From Roseomonas sp. CECT 9278 (GTDB lineage: Bacteria > Pseudomonadota > Alphaproteobacteria > Acetobacterales > Acetobacteraceae), in contig NZ_CAKKLX010000003.1 of assembly GCF_918698155.1 (NCBI RefSeq), positions 124,001-188,000 of the forward strand: DNA of 64,000 nt, given 5' to 3'. A model generated the notes under the pieces. That model did no database searches, had not been told where the DNA came from, and was given only the letters and a program-made list of their open reading frames with translations. Positions 42,842-51,970 of the stretch are shown here, in pieces (the stretch's first letter is position 1; each line of letters begins with the position of its first letter). The position numbers and the translations under genes are program-made.

Positions 42842-43297
42842 TCAGCGCCGCTCCGGCGGGCCTTCCATCAGGGCGGTCGGCCCGTTGGTGCGCGCGCCGA
42901 TGCGGATGGTCTTGACCCGCGCCTCCGGCTGCGGGCGCTTGAGGTCGAGGTGCAGCAGCCCGTTGTCGAGCCACGCCCCTTCCACCTCCATGCCCTCGGC
43001 CAGCACGAAGGCCCGCTGGAACTGGCGCGCCGCGATGCCGCGATGCAGGAAGATGCGGCCTTCGCTGTCGTCCTTCTGGCGGCCGCGGATCACCAGCTGG
43101 TTGTCCTCCTGCGTGATCTGCAGGTCGTCCATGGCGAAGCCGGCGACGGCCAGGGTGATGCGCAGGCGGTTGTCGCCGGTCTGCTCGATATTGTAGGGCG
43201 GGTAGCCATCGGCGTTCTTGCCGACCCGGTCGAGCATCTGCTCGAGGTGGTCGAAGCCGAGGAACAGGGGCGATCCGAAAAGCGACTGGCGCGACAC
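42842..43297 (-). CDS. Hsp20/IbpA-type small heat-shock protein
   Basis: 151-residue ATP-independent chaperone that holds unfolding proteins. The N-terminus SLFGSPLFLGFDHLEQMLDR and YPPYNIEQTGDNRLRITLAV match IbpA-like alphaproteobacterial Hsp20. The alpha-crystallin domain includes RIFLHRGIAARQFQRAFVLA and LDNGLLHLDLKRPQPE. The start is GTG 43297 with GAGGAGG upstream. A sigma-32-like promoter is possible further upstream. Confidence 0.93.
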   Translation of the reverse strand: MSRQSLFGSPLFLGFDHLEQMLDRVGKNADGYPPYNIEQTGDNRLRITLAVAGFAMDDLQITQEDNQLVIRGRQKDDSEGRIFLHRGIAARQFQRAFVLAEGMEVEGAWLDNGLLHLDLKRPQPEARVKTIRIGARTNGPTALMEGPPERR

Positions 43298-43362
43298 CGA
43301 AGCGGGCCTCCTCAATCGAGAGCGAAGCGGTGGCGGGACCCGAAGCACCCCGCCGTCCCAGG

Positions 43363-43391
43363 ATTTTGGCGGGCGGGGCCCCGGTTGCAAG
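43363..43391 (-). promoter_or_regulatory. candidate heat-shock promoter of the Hsp20 gene
   Basis: On the minus strand CCCCCTTGCAA (with CTTGCA at 43386-43391), 16 bp, then CCAAAAT (43363-43369). The -35 part resembles the RpoH consensus; the -10 part is weaker. The spacing equals that of the candidate at hrcA. Confidence 0.22.
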
Positions 43392-43445
43392 GGGGCCTGC
43401 GCCGTTGCAACGGGGGGCGGCGGGGTCTACATCGCCCCGCCCGCC

Positions 43446-43976
43446 ATGACCGACACCCCGACGCTGCCGATCCTGTTCGTTCCCGACGCGCGCCTGCGCG
43501 CCAAGGCGAAGCCCGTCGGCGCCGCCGATGCCGACCGTGTGCGCGCCCTGGCGCCGCAGATGCTGGCGGCGATGTACGCCGCGCCCGGCATCGGCCTGGC
43601 CGCGCCGCAGGTCGGCGAATTGCTGCGCCTGGTGGTGATCGACCTCCAGAAGAACGAGGCGCCCGACCCGATCGTGCTGGTGAACCCCGAGATCATCGCC
43701 GCCAGCAAGGATGTCGCGACGCGCGAGGAAGGCTGCCTGTCATTGCCCGGCCAATACGCCGACGTGACGCGCCCCGCGCAGGTGCGCGTGCGCTACCACG
43801 ACCTGTCCGGCGCACGGCGCGAGATCGAGGGCGACGGCCTGCTGTCGGCCTGCCTGCAGCACGAGATCGACCACCTGGATGGCGTGCTGTTCGTGGACTA
43901 CCTGTCCGCGCTGAAGCGCAACATGCTGCTGCGCCGGCTCGCCAAGGACCTCAAGGCGAAGCAGCGGGACGACTGA
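43446..43976 (+). CDS. def: peptide deformylase
   Basis: Removes the formyl group from nascent N-termini. 176 residues with all three metal motifs: [10 protein letters not shown] (~50), EGCLSLPG (~94, metal Cys) and QHEIDHLDG (~137, two metal His and catalytic Glu). Start ATG 43446 gives [20 protein letters not shown], normal for the family. fmt follows after 4 bp. Confidence 0.97.
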   Translation: MTDTPTLPILFVPDARLRAKAKPVGAADADRVRALAPQMLAAMYAAPGIGLAAPQVGELLRLVVIDLQKNEAPDPIVLVNPEIIAASKDVATREEGCLSLPGQYADVTRPAQVRVRYHDLSGARREIEGDGLLSACLQHEIDHLDGVLFVDYLSALKRNMLLRRLAKDLKAKQRDD

Positions 43977-43980
43977 GCCG

Positions 43981-44886
43981 ATGCGCCTGGCCTTCATGGG
44001 CAGCCCCGACTTCGCCGTGCCGGCGCTGCGCGCGCTGCACGCGGCCGGGCACGACATCGCCGCGGTCTATTGCCAGCCGCCACGCCCGGCCGGGCGCGGG
44101 CAGAAGGAAACCCCCTGCCCGGTGCATCGCGCGGCGCTGGAACTCGGCCTGGCGGTCCGCACGCCGGCGCGGCTCAAGCGCGACCTGGCGGAACACGACG
44201 CCTTCGCGGCCCTTGGCCTCGATGCCGCGGTGGTCGCCGCCTATGGGCTGATCCTGCCGCGCGCCATGCTGGATGCGCCACGGCAGGGGTGCATCAACAT
44301 CCATGCCTCGCTGCTGCCGCGCTGGCGCGGCGCGGCGCCGATCCACGCCGCCATCCTGGCCGGGGACGACGCCACCGGCATCACCATCATGCGGATGGAG
44401 GAAGGCCTCGACACCGGCCCCATGCTGCTCGCGCAGGCGGTGCAAATCGCGCCCGACGCCACCGTCGGCGCGCTGCATGATGCGCTGGCGGACCTCGGCG
44501 CGCGGCTTGTGCTGCGCGCGCTGGCCGAACAGCCCCCCGCGGTGCCGCAGCCCGATGCCGGCGTGACCTATGCGCCCAAGCTTACCAAGGCGGATGGCCG
44601 GCTGGACTGGACGGCCGATGCCGCCGCGCTCGACCGCCGCGTGCGCGCGCTGAACCCCTGGCCCGGCACCTTCTTCGACCATGGCGGCGAACAGGTGCGC
44701 GTGCTGGCCGCGCAGGTCGAACCCGGCGAAGGCCCGCCCGGCACCGTGCTGGACGATGCCGCGCTGGTCGCCACCGGGTGCGGCGCGCTGCGCCTGCTGC
44801 GCCTGCAACGCCCTGGCCGCGCGGCGCAGGAGGCCGAACCCTTCCTGCGCGGCTTCCCGCTGCCGCGCGGGGCGGCGCTGGGCTGA
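43981..44886 (+). CDS. fmt: methionyl-tRNA formyltransferase
   Basis: Formylates initiator Met-tRNA with 10-formyl-THF. 301 residues. [20 protein letters not shown] starts the N-terminal domain; the catalytic and folate motif [20 protein letters not shown] (~105, with catalytic His) and DTGPMLL follow. The C-terminal tRNA-binding domain contains [16 protein letters not shown]. It shares one base with truA (TGATG) and follows def, as in most bacteria. Confidence 0.97.
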   Translation: MRLAFMGSPDFAVPALRALHAAGHDIAAVYCQPPRPAGRGQKETPCPVHRAALELGLAVRTPARLKRDLAEHDAFAALGLDAAVVAAYGLILPRAMLDAPRQGCINIHASLLPRWRGAAPIHAAILAGDDATGITIMRMEEGLDTGPMLLAQAVQIAPDATVGALHDALADLGARLVLRALAEQPPAVPQPDAGVTYAPKLTKADGRLDWTADAAALDRRVRALNPWPGTFFDHGGEQVRVLAAQVEPGEGPPGTVLDDAALVATGCGALRLLRLQRPGRAAQEAEPFLRGFPLPRGAALG

Positions 44887-45647
44887 TGCCGGCCTTCGCG
44901 CTGCGGGTCGAATACGACGGCGCGCCCTTCATCGGCTGGCAGCGCCAAGCCACCGGCCTGTCGGTCCAGCAGGTGATCGAGGACGCCGCCGCCCATCTGA
45001 ACGGCGGCGAACCCCCCACCGCCACCGCCGCCGGCCGCACCGATGCCGGCGTGCACGCCGAAGCGCAGGTGGTGCTGATCGACATCAGCGCCGAGCTGAC
45101 GCCCGACCGCGTGCGCGACGCGCTGAACTTCCACGCGCGCCCGCATCCCGTGGTCGTGCTGGCGGCCGTGCCCGCCGCGCCGGGCTGGTCGCCGCGCTTC
45201 GACGCCATCGGGCGCGCCTATCGCTACCGCATCCTCAACCGGCGCTCGCGCCCGGCGCTCGACCTCGGCCGCGTCTGGCACGTGCCGCGGCGGCTCGATG
45301 CCGCGGCGATGCACGATGCAGCGCAGGCGCTGCTGGGGCGGCACGATTTCTCCGCCTATCGCGCCGCCTCCTGCCAGGCGAACTCACCGCTGCGCACGCT
45401 GGATCGCCTCGACGTCGCGCGCCTCGCCGACGACATCGTCATCATCGCCGAAGCCCGGTCCTTCCTGCACCACCAGGTCCGCAACCTGGTCGGCACGCTG
45501 GCCGAAGTCGGCATGGGCCGCCGCCCCACCACCTGGCCCCGCGCCGTGCTGGACAGCCGCGACCGCGCCCGCGCCGGCCAGACCGCACCACCGGAGGGGC
45601 TGACGCTGACCAGCGTGCGCTACGATCCGGCGATCGACTGGGGGTAA
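44886..45647 (+). CDS. truA: tRNA pseudouridine(38-40) synthase
   Basis: Makes pseudouridine at positions 38-40 of tRNA anticodon arms. 253 residues. The catalytic Asp is in GRTDAGVHAEAQV (~48-60); YDGAPFIGWQRQ begins the fold, and RSFLHHQVRNLVGTLAEVG is the conserved C-terminal motif. It ends the def-fmt-truA operon. A ~200-bp structured repeat begins only 3 bp after its stop. Confidence 0.97.
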   Translation: MPAFALRVEYDGAPFIGWQRQATGLSVQQVIEDAAAHLNGGEPPTATAAGRTDAGVHAEAQVVLIDISAELTPDRVRDALNFHARPHPVVVLAAVPAAPGWSPRFDAIGRAYRYRILNRRSRPALDLGRVWHVPRRLDAAAMHDAAQALLGRHDFSAYRAASCQANSPLRTLDRLDVARLADDIVIIAEARSFLHHQVRNLVGTLAEVGMGRRPTTWPRAVLDSRDRARAGQTAPPEGLTLTSVRYDPAIDWG

Positions 45648-45650
45648 GGG

Positions 45651-45860
45651 CGCAGCGGGGGGCCAGCCCCCCGGACCCCCCGCTGGGAGGCGACCGCCTC
45701 CCAGACCCGGGGTCAAAGGGTTGGTTGGGAGGAGGGGCACGCGGTGCACGTCGCGTCGGTTCCACCGACGAGCCCCTCCTCCCAACCAACCCTTCAGTCA
45801 CCGCGGGTCCGGGGGCACGTATGCCCCGGCGGGTGGGTCCGGGAGGGCAGAGCCCTCCCG
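45651..45860 (+). repeat. structured repeat element, copy 1
   Basis: A series of hairpins fills the gap between truA and the next, convergent gene. In order: an 8-bp G/C stem (45655-45662 with 45676-45683), a perfect 10-bp stem with loop AC (45683-45704), a perfect 23-bp stem (45716-45738 with 45772-45794) holding an inner GTCGGT-TCC-ACCGAC hairpin, a GGGGCA-CGTA-TGCCCC stem (45812-45827), and CGGGAGGGC-AGA-GCCCTCCCG (45840-45860). A direct copy with compensated differences lies at 48658-48833. No coding potential is evident. Confidence 0.9.
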
Positions 45861-45869
45861 ATAGCGCCA

Positions 45870-46421
45870 TCACCCCCCCGACAGCCGGATCACCAGCCCC
45901 GACAGGAACAGTGCCAGTCCCAGGTCCAGCAGCACGAAGCCGGCGGCGCGCAGGCCGTTCACCCCCAGTGCCGCGCGCGCGGTGAACCATTGCAGCCAAA
46001 GCGCGTAGCCCACGGCCGCGAGCCCCAGCGCGTCCGACACCAGGCCCGACAGGCCGAGCAGCATCGGCAGGGTAAAGGCTGCCAGCACCACGTACTGCAC
46101 CAGGTTCACCCAGTTCCACGCCGCGATCAGCCGCGGCCACAGCGCGCGGCGGCCCATGGCCTCGGCCAGCGGCAGGGATGCCAGGGCGAAGCCTGCCCAG
46201 GAACAGACATAGGCGATCACGTCGGCGGCCAATGCCCGCGCGGCGTCCGGCCCGCCGGCCGCGCCGGTGCCGCTGAGCCCGCGCAGCAGCAGGAAGATCG
46301 GCAGGCACAGCAGCGCCGCGACGAAGGATGCCCGCGCCTCGGCCATGGTCGGCGCGAAGGCCAGGACCCCGGCGGCGCGGCCGCGCGCCAGCAGCAGCGC
46401 GGCGGCAATGCCGCGCACCAC
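45870..46421 (-). CDS. multi-pass membrane protein of unknown function
   Basis: About 183 residues with roughly five hydrophobic segments (for example FVAALLCLPIFLLLRGL, DVIAYVCSWAGFALASLPL, WVNLVQYVVLAAFTLPMLLG, AAGFVLLDLGLALFLSGLVI). I do not recognise the family; a distant Yip1-like fold is possible. The start is unclear: GTG 46421 or 46418 are the first standard starts. A CTG at 46454 would overlap the dapE stop as CTGA, mirroring other overlaps in the window. It is the last gene of the dapD-dapE direction. Confidence 0.6.
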   Translation of the reverse strand: MVRGIAAALLLARGRAAGVLAFAPTMAEARASFVAALLCLPIFLLLRGLSGTGAAGGPDAARALAADVIAYVCSWAGFALASLPLAEAMGRRALWPRLIAAWNWVNLVQYVVLAAFTLPMLLGLSGLVSDALGLAAVGYALWLQWFTARAALGVNGLRAAGFVLLDLGLALFLSGLVIRLSGG

Positions 46422-46450
46422 CGGCCCGGCCGGCGGGGGTTGGCCAGCGT

Positions 46451-47602
46451 TCAGCCGAGCACCTCGTGCAGGATGGCGCGATAGGTCGCCGCCAGCGCGC
46501 GCAGTTCCGCCACCGGCGCGTTCTCGTTCACCTGGTGCAGCGTGGCGCCGACCGCGCCGAATTCCGCGACCGGGCAATAGCGCGCGATGAAGCGCGCATC
46601 CGAGGTGCCGCCCCCGGTATCGAGCGCCGGCGTCACGCCGGTGCTGGCCGCGATGGCGCGCGACAGCGCATCGACGAAGGGGCCGGGGCGGGTCAGGAAG
46701 CTCTCGCCCGAACACTCCGCGACCATGTCGTAGCGGCACCCGGCGGCCTGCAATGCCGCATGCAGCCGCTGGGTCAACGCCGCGCTGTCGTGCAGGTCGT
46801 TGAAGCGGATGTTCAGCATGGCCCGCGCGCAGGCCGGTATGACGTTCGACGCGGTGTTGCCGACATCGAAGCCGGTCACCTGCAGCGTGGTGGGCGGGAA
46901 GAACTCGCTGCCATGGTCAAGCGGCGCGGCCAGCAGCGGGCCGAGTGCCGCGACCAGCCGATGGATCGGGTTGTCGGCCAGCGCCGGATAGGCGCTGTGC
47001 CCCTGCTTGCCCTGCACGGCGATGCGCGCCGTCAGGCTGCCGCGCCGGCCGATCTTGATGGTGTCCCCCAGCCTGGCCTTGCTGGTCGGTTCGCCGACCA
47101 GCGCCATGTCGGGGATGTGCCCCTCGGCCTGCATCCATTCCAGCACGCGCGCGGTGCCGTCGACCGACCGCGCTTCCTCGTCCCCGGTGATGAGCAGGGA
47201 GATCGACCCCGGGTGATCCGGCCGCCCGGCCAGGTAGTCCGCCAGCCCGGCGATGAAGGCGGCGATGCCCCCCTTCATGTCGCAGGCGCCGCGGCCGTAC
47301 AGCACCCCGTCGCGCACCGCGCCGGAGAACGGGTCATCGGTCCAGGCCGCCACATCGCCCGGCGGCACCACGTCGGTATGGCCGGCGTAGCAGAGATGCG
47401 GGCCGGTGCTGCCACGCCGGGCGAACAGGTTGTCCACCCGGTAGTCGTCCGGCCCGAAGACCAGCCGCGTGCAGGCGAAGCCGAGCGGTTCCAGCGCGCG
47501 CTGCACCACCTCCAGCGCGCCGTCATCGGTGGGTGTCACCGACCGGCAGCGGATCAGCGCCTGCGCCAGCGGGATGGGGTCGGTCGCCACGCGCTGCGTC
47601 AT
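46451..47602 (-). CDS. dapE: succinyl-diaminopimelate desuccinylase
   Basis: Hydrolyses N-succinyl-LL-diaminopimelate in the lysine/peptidoglycan pathway. 383 residues of the M20 metallopeptidase type. Motifs: LCYAGHTDVVPPGD (metal His, Asp), RGACDMKGGIAAFI (bridging Asp), ITGDEEARSVDGT (catalytic Glu pair) and a C-terminal DTGGGTSDARFIARY with metal ligand region. It lies 145 bp downstream of dapD on the same strand. Confidence 0.97.
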   Translation of the reverse strand: MTQRVATDPIPLAQALIRCRSVTPTDDGALEVVQRALEPLGFACTRLVFGPDDYRVDNLFARRGSTGPHLCYAGHTDVVPPGDVAAWTDDPFSGAVRDGVLYGRGACDMKGGIAAFIAGLADYLAGRPDHPGSISLLITGDEEARSVDGTARVLEWMQAEGHIPDMALVGEPTSKARLGDTIKIGRRGSLTARIAVQGKQGHSAYPALADNPIHRLVAALGPLLAAPLDHGSEFFPPTTLQVTGFDVGNTASNVIPACARAMLNIRFNDLHDSAALTQRLHAALQAAGCRYDMVAECSGESFLTRPGPFVDALSRAIAASTGVTPALDTGGGTSDARFIARYCPVAEFGAVGATLHQVNENAPVAELRALAATYRAILHEVLG

Positions 47603-47747
47603 GGCGCGGCGCGCCCCGCGCCCGGATGCGCGCCGCCTGGTCCGCGGCCTGCGTCACGCCGCGCGTGTGCCAGCGGCGCGTTGGCGCAAGCCTGCCAGCG
47701 ACACGGTGGCGGCGCCTGCCGCCCGCCCGGCGCGTCAGCGCAGCGCA

Positions 47748-48584
47748 TCAGTCGCGCAGCAATTCGTTGATCGCGGTCTTGGCGCGGGTCTGCGCATCCA
47801 CCCGCTTCACGATCACCGCGCAATACAGCGACGGCCCCGGCGACCCGTCCGGCAGCGGCTTGCCCGGCAGCGACCCCGGCACGACCACGGCATAGGACGG
47901 CACGCGACCGATGAAGATCTCGCCGGTGGCGCGGTCGATCACCTTGGTCGAGGCGCCGATGAACACGCCCATCGACAGCACGGCGCCCTTCTCGACGATG
48001 ACGCCCTCGGCCACTTCCGACCGGGCGCCGATGAAGCAGTCATCCTCGATCACCACCGGGTTGGCCTGCAGCGGCTCCAGCACGCCACCGATGCCCACCC
48101 CGCCCGAGATATGCACGTTCCTGCCGATCTGCGCGCAGGACCCGACGGTGGCCCAGGTGTCGATCATGGTGCCTTCATCGACCCGCGCGCCGACATTCAC
48201 GAAGGACGGCATCAGCACGACATTGCGCGCGATATAGGCCGACCGGCGCACCACGGCGCCCGGCACGGCGCGGAAGCCGGCTTCCTTGAAGCGGTTCTCG
48301 CCCCAACCCTGGAACTTCAGCGGCACCTTGTCATAGGCGCCGGCGGCGGTGTCCATCGGCGCGGAATCGGCCAGCCGGAAGGACAGCAGCACGGCCTGCT
48401 TCAGCCACTGGTTGACCTTCCAGCCGCCGGCGCCATCGGGCTCGGCCACGCGGGCCTGGCCGTTGTCCAGCGCCTCCAGCGCCTCCTCGACCGCGGCGCG
48501 GTCGGACCCGCCGGTGGCGGAGGAGACGCGGTCGCGGGTCTGCCACAGGGCTTCGATGCGGGCCTGAAGGGCGGTCTTGTCCAT
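47748..48584 (-). CDS. dapD: tetrahydrodipicolinate N-succinyltransferase
   Basis: Succinylates tetrahydrodipicolinate, the step that commits to the succinylase branch completed by DapE. 278 residues. The left-handed beta-helix is visible as repeated hexapeptides around [20 protein letters not shown] and [20 protein letters not shown], followed by [20 protein letters not shown]. The N-terminal helical part starts [20 protein letters not shown]. Upstream lies the second copy of the structured repeat. Confidence 0.97.
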   Translation of the reverse strand: MDKTALQARIEALWQTRDRVSSATGGSDRAAVEEALEALDNGQARVAEPDGAGGWKVNQWLKQAVLLSFRLADSAPMDTAAGAYDKVPLKFQGWGENRFKEAGFRAVPGAVVRRSAYIARNVVLMPSFVNVGARVDEGTMIDTWATVGSCAQIGRNVHISGGVGIGGVLEPLQANPVVIEDDCFIGARSEVAEGVIVEKGAVLSMGVFIGASTKVIDRATGEIFIGRVPSYAVVVPGSLPGKPLPDGSPGPSLYCAVIVKRVDAQTRAKTAINELLRD

Positions 48585-48657
48585 GGCGTCGGTCTCCGGC
48601 AGTGCGGCGGGCAGGCGGCGCTCCTTGCGGCGGTGGCGCGGGCCTGTCAACGCGCGA

Positions 48658-48833
48658 CCGGAGGGCCAGCCCCCCGGACCCCCCGCTGGGAGGCGACCGC
48701 CTCCCAGACCCGGGGTCAAAGGGCTGGTGGGGAGGAGGGGCGTGGCGTGCCCTGCCGTCGGCGGCACCGACGAGCCCCTCCTCCCCACCAGCCCTTCGTT
48801 TCCGTGGGTCCGGAGGCACGTACGCCCCGGCGC
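48658..48833 (+). repeat. structured repeat element, copy 2
   Basis: Direct-orientation copy of the element at 45651. The first ~60 bp are nearly identical to copy 1. The central stem is again a perfect 23-bp inverted repeat (48719-48741 with 48774-48796), with two base-pair replacements compared with copy 1, both compensated. The inner GTCGG...CCGAC hairpin and a GGCACGTA-containing tail are kept. It occupies most of the 306-bp gap between dapD and the diguanylate cyclase gene; the rest holds nothing I can name. Confidence 0.9.
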
Positions 48834-48890
48834 GCCCTGACCGCCCCGCGCTAACCGGAGATTCACCCGCCGCGCGCTTCCATCACCCCG

Positions 48891-50330
48891 ATGAACACGG
48901 CGCTCCGCCCTGAGGACTGGTCGGTGATGGTCCCGCCTGCGGCCGCCGCCTCCGCGGCGCTGCACGGCGCGTTGCTGGAATCGCGTCAGCGCTGGCAGGA
49001 CCTGGCTGGCCTTGCGGCCGACCTGGTGTTCGAGACCGACAATGCCGGCCGCTTCACCTTCCTGTGGCCGGACACCGTGCTGGGCCATCGTGCGGCGGAC
49101 CTGCTCGGCCGGCGCGCCGACAGCCTGCTGCTCGGCGCCGTGCCCAACCCCTTCGCCCTGCGCCAGGCGCTGCGCGGCCACCGCGTCTGGATGGCGGATG
49201 CGCAGGGGCAGCCGCGCTGCCTGGCCCTCTCGCTGGCGCCGCTGGGCGATGAGCGTGGCGGCCATGCGGGGCTGCGCGGCGCGGCGCACGACGTGACGCA
49301 GCAGGAAGCCGCGGCGGCCAGCGCGGCGGCCGGGCTGCGCCGCGCCGCACTGCTCGATTCCCTGGCGGAATGCGTGCGCCACGCCGGCACCGCGCGGGAG
49401 GCGGTGGAATTCGGCCTGGCCGGGCTGCGCGATGCGCTGGGCTGCGCCGGCACCGCGATGCTGGTGCCGGCCGACCCGCTGCCCGAGGTCGCCGCCACCA
49501 CCACCGGCCCGCCCCCCGCGCTGCTCGATCGCGCCGGGCCGGCGCTGCGCATCGGGCAGGATTGGCTCGGCCTGCTCGACACCGGCGAACCCGGCGCGGT
49601 GCTGCACCACCATGGCCGTCCGCCCGCCGCCAGCGCCCTGGCCGCCTGGCGCGACCCCGGCGCGCGCGACTGGGACCCCGAGGACCTGGCCGTGCTGCGA
49701 TCGATGGCGGCCATGCTGGGCGCGGTGCTGGGCTTCGACCGCATGCAGCGCGAACTGGAACGCCAGGCCAGCACCGACCCGCTGACCGGGCTCGACAACC
49801 GCCGCGCCTTCCTCGATGCGCTGGAGGCGCGGCTGGATCCCGCGCGGCGCGATCCTCGCGGCGCAACGGGGGCGGAGGCGGCTGGCGAAGCGCCACGCGA
49901 TCCCGCGGGGCCCGAAGCGGGTCCGGGCGGGGTCCGCGGCGCGCTGGCCTTCCTCGACCTCGACAACCTCAAGCCGCTGAACGACCGCCATGGGCACGAG
50001 GCCGGCGACGTCGCGCTGCGCGCCACCGCGCGGATGCTGCGCGCCACCGCGGCGGAGGGCGACATCGTGGGGCGTTTCGGCGGCGATGAATTCATCCTGT
50101 GGATCGCCGGCGCCGATGCGGCGGCCGCGATCACGCGCGCGCGGGCGCTGCTGGACGCCGCCGCGGCGCAGGACCACGACCACGCGCCGCGATTCAGCCT
50201 GGGCCTCGCCGCCTGGGATCCCGCATCGAACGAGAGCGTCGCGCGGCTGCTCGCGCGTGCCGATGCCGCGCTGTACGACGCGAAGCGCCATGGCCGCGGC
50301 GGCTGGCGGCTGGCGGAGCCGGCGCCATGA
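48891..50330 (+). CDS. diguanylate cyclase with PAS-like and GAF-like sensor regions
   Basis: 479 residues. Makes c-di-GMP from two GTP. N-terminal PAS-like region (~30-140; [20 protein letters not shown]), a GAF-like region (~150-285), then [45 protein letters not shown] and the active site [14 protein letters not shown]. The product-inhibition RxxD site is absent (AEGD). An insertion of ~30 Gly/Ala/Pro-rich residues lies between the first two GGDEF motifs. No membrane segment, so cytosolic. It overlaps the DUF2336 gene by 4 bp. Confidence 0.92.
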   Translation: MNTALRPEDWSVMVPPAAAASAALHGALLESRQRWQDLAGLAADLVFETDNAGRFTFLWPDTVLGHRAADLLGRRADSLLLGAVPNPFALRQALRGHRVWMADAQGQPRCLALSLAPLGDERGGHAGLRGAAHDVTQQEAAAASAAAGLRRAALLDSLAECVRHAGTAREAVEFGLAGLRDALGCAGTAMLVPADPLPEVAATTTGPPPALLDRAGPALRIGQDWLGLLDTGEPGAVLHHHGRPPAASALAAWRDPGARDWDPEDLAVLRSMAAMLGAVLGFDRMQRELERQASTDPLTGLDNRRAFLDALEARLDPARRDPRGATGAEAAGEAPRDPAGPEAGPGGVRGALAFLDLDNLKPLNDRHGHEAGDVALRATARMLRATAAEGDIVGRFGGDEFILWIAGADAAAAITRARALLDAAAAQDHDHAPRFSLGLAAWDPASNESVARLLARADAALYDAKRHGRGGWRLAEPAP

Positions 50331-51541
50331 TCGGGCTCGGCGCCGCCGCGCGCATCCTCGACGAAGGCCACACCCCCTCCCGCGCCGCGCTGGCCGCCAA
50401 TCCGCAGGCGCCGCCGGAGGCGCTGTACTACCTGGCGGGGGATGACGACCCCGCGGTGCGTCGCGCCGTCGCCGGCAATCCCGCCACGCCGCACCACAGC
50501 TTCCCCGTGCTGGCCGGCGATGGCGAGCAGGAGGTGCGTGCGACGCTCGCCACCCGGCTGGCGGCGCTGGCGCCCGACCTGGCGCCGGCGCAGCAGGATC
50601 GGCTCGCGCACATGGCCTGGACGGCGCTGGCGCAACTGGCCGCCGACACCGCCGCCGAGATCCGCGCCACCATCGCCGAGGCGGTGCGCGACCTGCCCGC
50701 CGCGCCGCGCGAGATGGTGCTGGCCCTGGCGGCCGACCGCGACATCCGCGTGGCCGGCCCGGTGATCCGCCTGTCGCCCCTGCTGACCGAGGCCGACCTG
50801 CTGGCGCTGGTCGATGCGCCGCCGGTGCGCGAGACCCTGACCGCCGTCGCCCGCCGCCCCGGCATCAGCGAGGCCGTGGCCGATGCGCTGGTCGCCACCG
50901 GCGATGCCTCCGCCATCGGCATGCTGCTGCGCAACCGCACCGCCGCCATCCGCGAGAGCACGCTGGACGCGCTGGTGGTGCAGGCGGCCGAGCACACCGC
51001 CTGGCAGGAACCGCTGGTGCGCCGGCCCTATTTGCCACCGCGCGCGGCGGTGGCGCTGGCCGCCTTCATCGCCGAGGAACTGCTGGCCCCGCTGGCCGAG
51101 CGCGCCGACCTGCCGCCGGCGGTGGCCGTCCAGGTGCGCGCGGCGGTCGCGACGCGCCTGGCGGGGGCGCCGCGCGCCGGCGAAAGCGCCGAGGATGCCG
51201 CCACCCGCGCCACCATTCTGGACCGCGCCGGCGCGCTGAACGACGCAACCATCCTGCGCGCCGCCCATGGCGGGGAGGTCGCCTTCGTCGCCGCGGCGCT
51301 GGCGGCGCTCAGCCGCATGCCGCGCAGCGCGGTGGACCATGCGATCGCGACGCGCTGCGCGAAGTCGGTGGCGGGCATGTGCCGCCAGGCCGCGCTGGCG
51401 CCGGAAGCCGCCGAGGCCGTGGTGGCGCTGCTGGCGCCGGGGATGCCCGGCGCGACCAGCGTGGCGCCCTCCCTGGTGGGTGATGGCGAATTGCGCTGGC
51501 GCGTGGATGCGCTGGCCCGCGCCGCCGCGCGGCAAGGCTGA
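50327..51541 (+). CDS. DUF2336 family HEAT-like repeat protein
   Basis: 404 residues composed of short alpha-helical repeats ([59 protein letters not shown]), as in DUF2336 proteins of alphaproteobacteria. The biochemical role is unknown; some family members act in flagellar or stress control. ATG 50327 overlaps the cyclase stop (ATGA). The tight coupling to a diguanylate cyclase suggests shared signalling, which is inference. Confidence 0.85.
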   Translation: MIGLGAAARILDEGHTPSRAALAANPQAPPEALYYLAGDDDPAVRRAVAGNPATPHHSFPVLAGDGEQEVRATLATRLAALAPDLAPAQQDRLAHMAWTALAQLAADTAAEIRATIAEAVRDLPAAPREMVLALAADRDIRVAGPVIRLSPLLTEADLLALVDAPPVRETLTAVARRPGISEAVADALVATGDASAIGMLLRNRTAAIRESTLDALVVQAAEHTAWQEPLVRRPYLPPRAAVALAAFIAEELLAPLAERADLPPAVAVQVRAAVATRLAGAPRAGESAEDAATRATILDRAGALNDATILRAAHGGEVAFVAAALAALSRMPRSAVDHAIATRCAKSVAGMCRQAALAPEAAEAVVALLAPGMPGATSVAPSLVGDGELRWRVDALARAAARQG

Positions 51542-51569
51542 CCGCGCGAGCAGACAGCGCCCCACTCCT

Positions 51570-51955
51570 TCGGATCGTGCGAAGGCACGATCCGGGAGCG
51601 CGAATGCGCGACCGCGCCCAGCCCATCAGCCCCGCCGGGCGCACCAGCCCCGGCGCGAAGGCAAGCCGGCCGGACGGCCGGCGCCCGCCGCCTGAGGGTC
51701 ACGCAAAGACTCGGATCGTGCGACGGCACGATCCGGGAGCGCGAATGCGCGACCGCGCCCAGCCCATCAGCCCCGCCGGGCGCACCAGTCCCCGGCGCGC
51801 AGGCAAGCCGGCCGGACGGCCGGCGCCCGCCGCCTGAGAGTCACGCAAAGACTCGGATCGTGCGAAGGCACGATCCGGGAGCGCGAATGCGCGACCGCGC
51901 CCAGCCCATCAGCCCCGCCGGGCGCACCAGTCCCCGGCGCCCGCCGCCTGCGGGC
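51570..51955 (-). repeat. tandem array of 142-bp repeats (array 2, ~2.7 copies)
   Basis: Units at 51570, 51711 and 51853 (141-142 bp apart), the last cut short. It is the same family as array 1 but inverted on the map. Hairpin B is perfect here: GGATCGTGC-GAAG-GCACGATCC in units 1 and 3, loop GACG in unit 2. Hairpin A is GCCGGCCG-GA-CGGCCGGC in place of the array 1 stem, same size and position. On the minus strand the array starts directly after the DUF2244 stop, the same relation array 1 has to the phosphatase gene. Confidence 0.95.
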
Positions 51956-51970
51956 AAACAAAACCTCACA

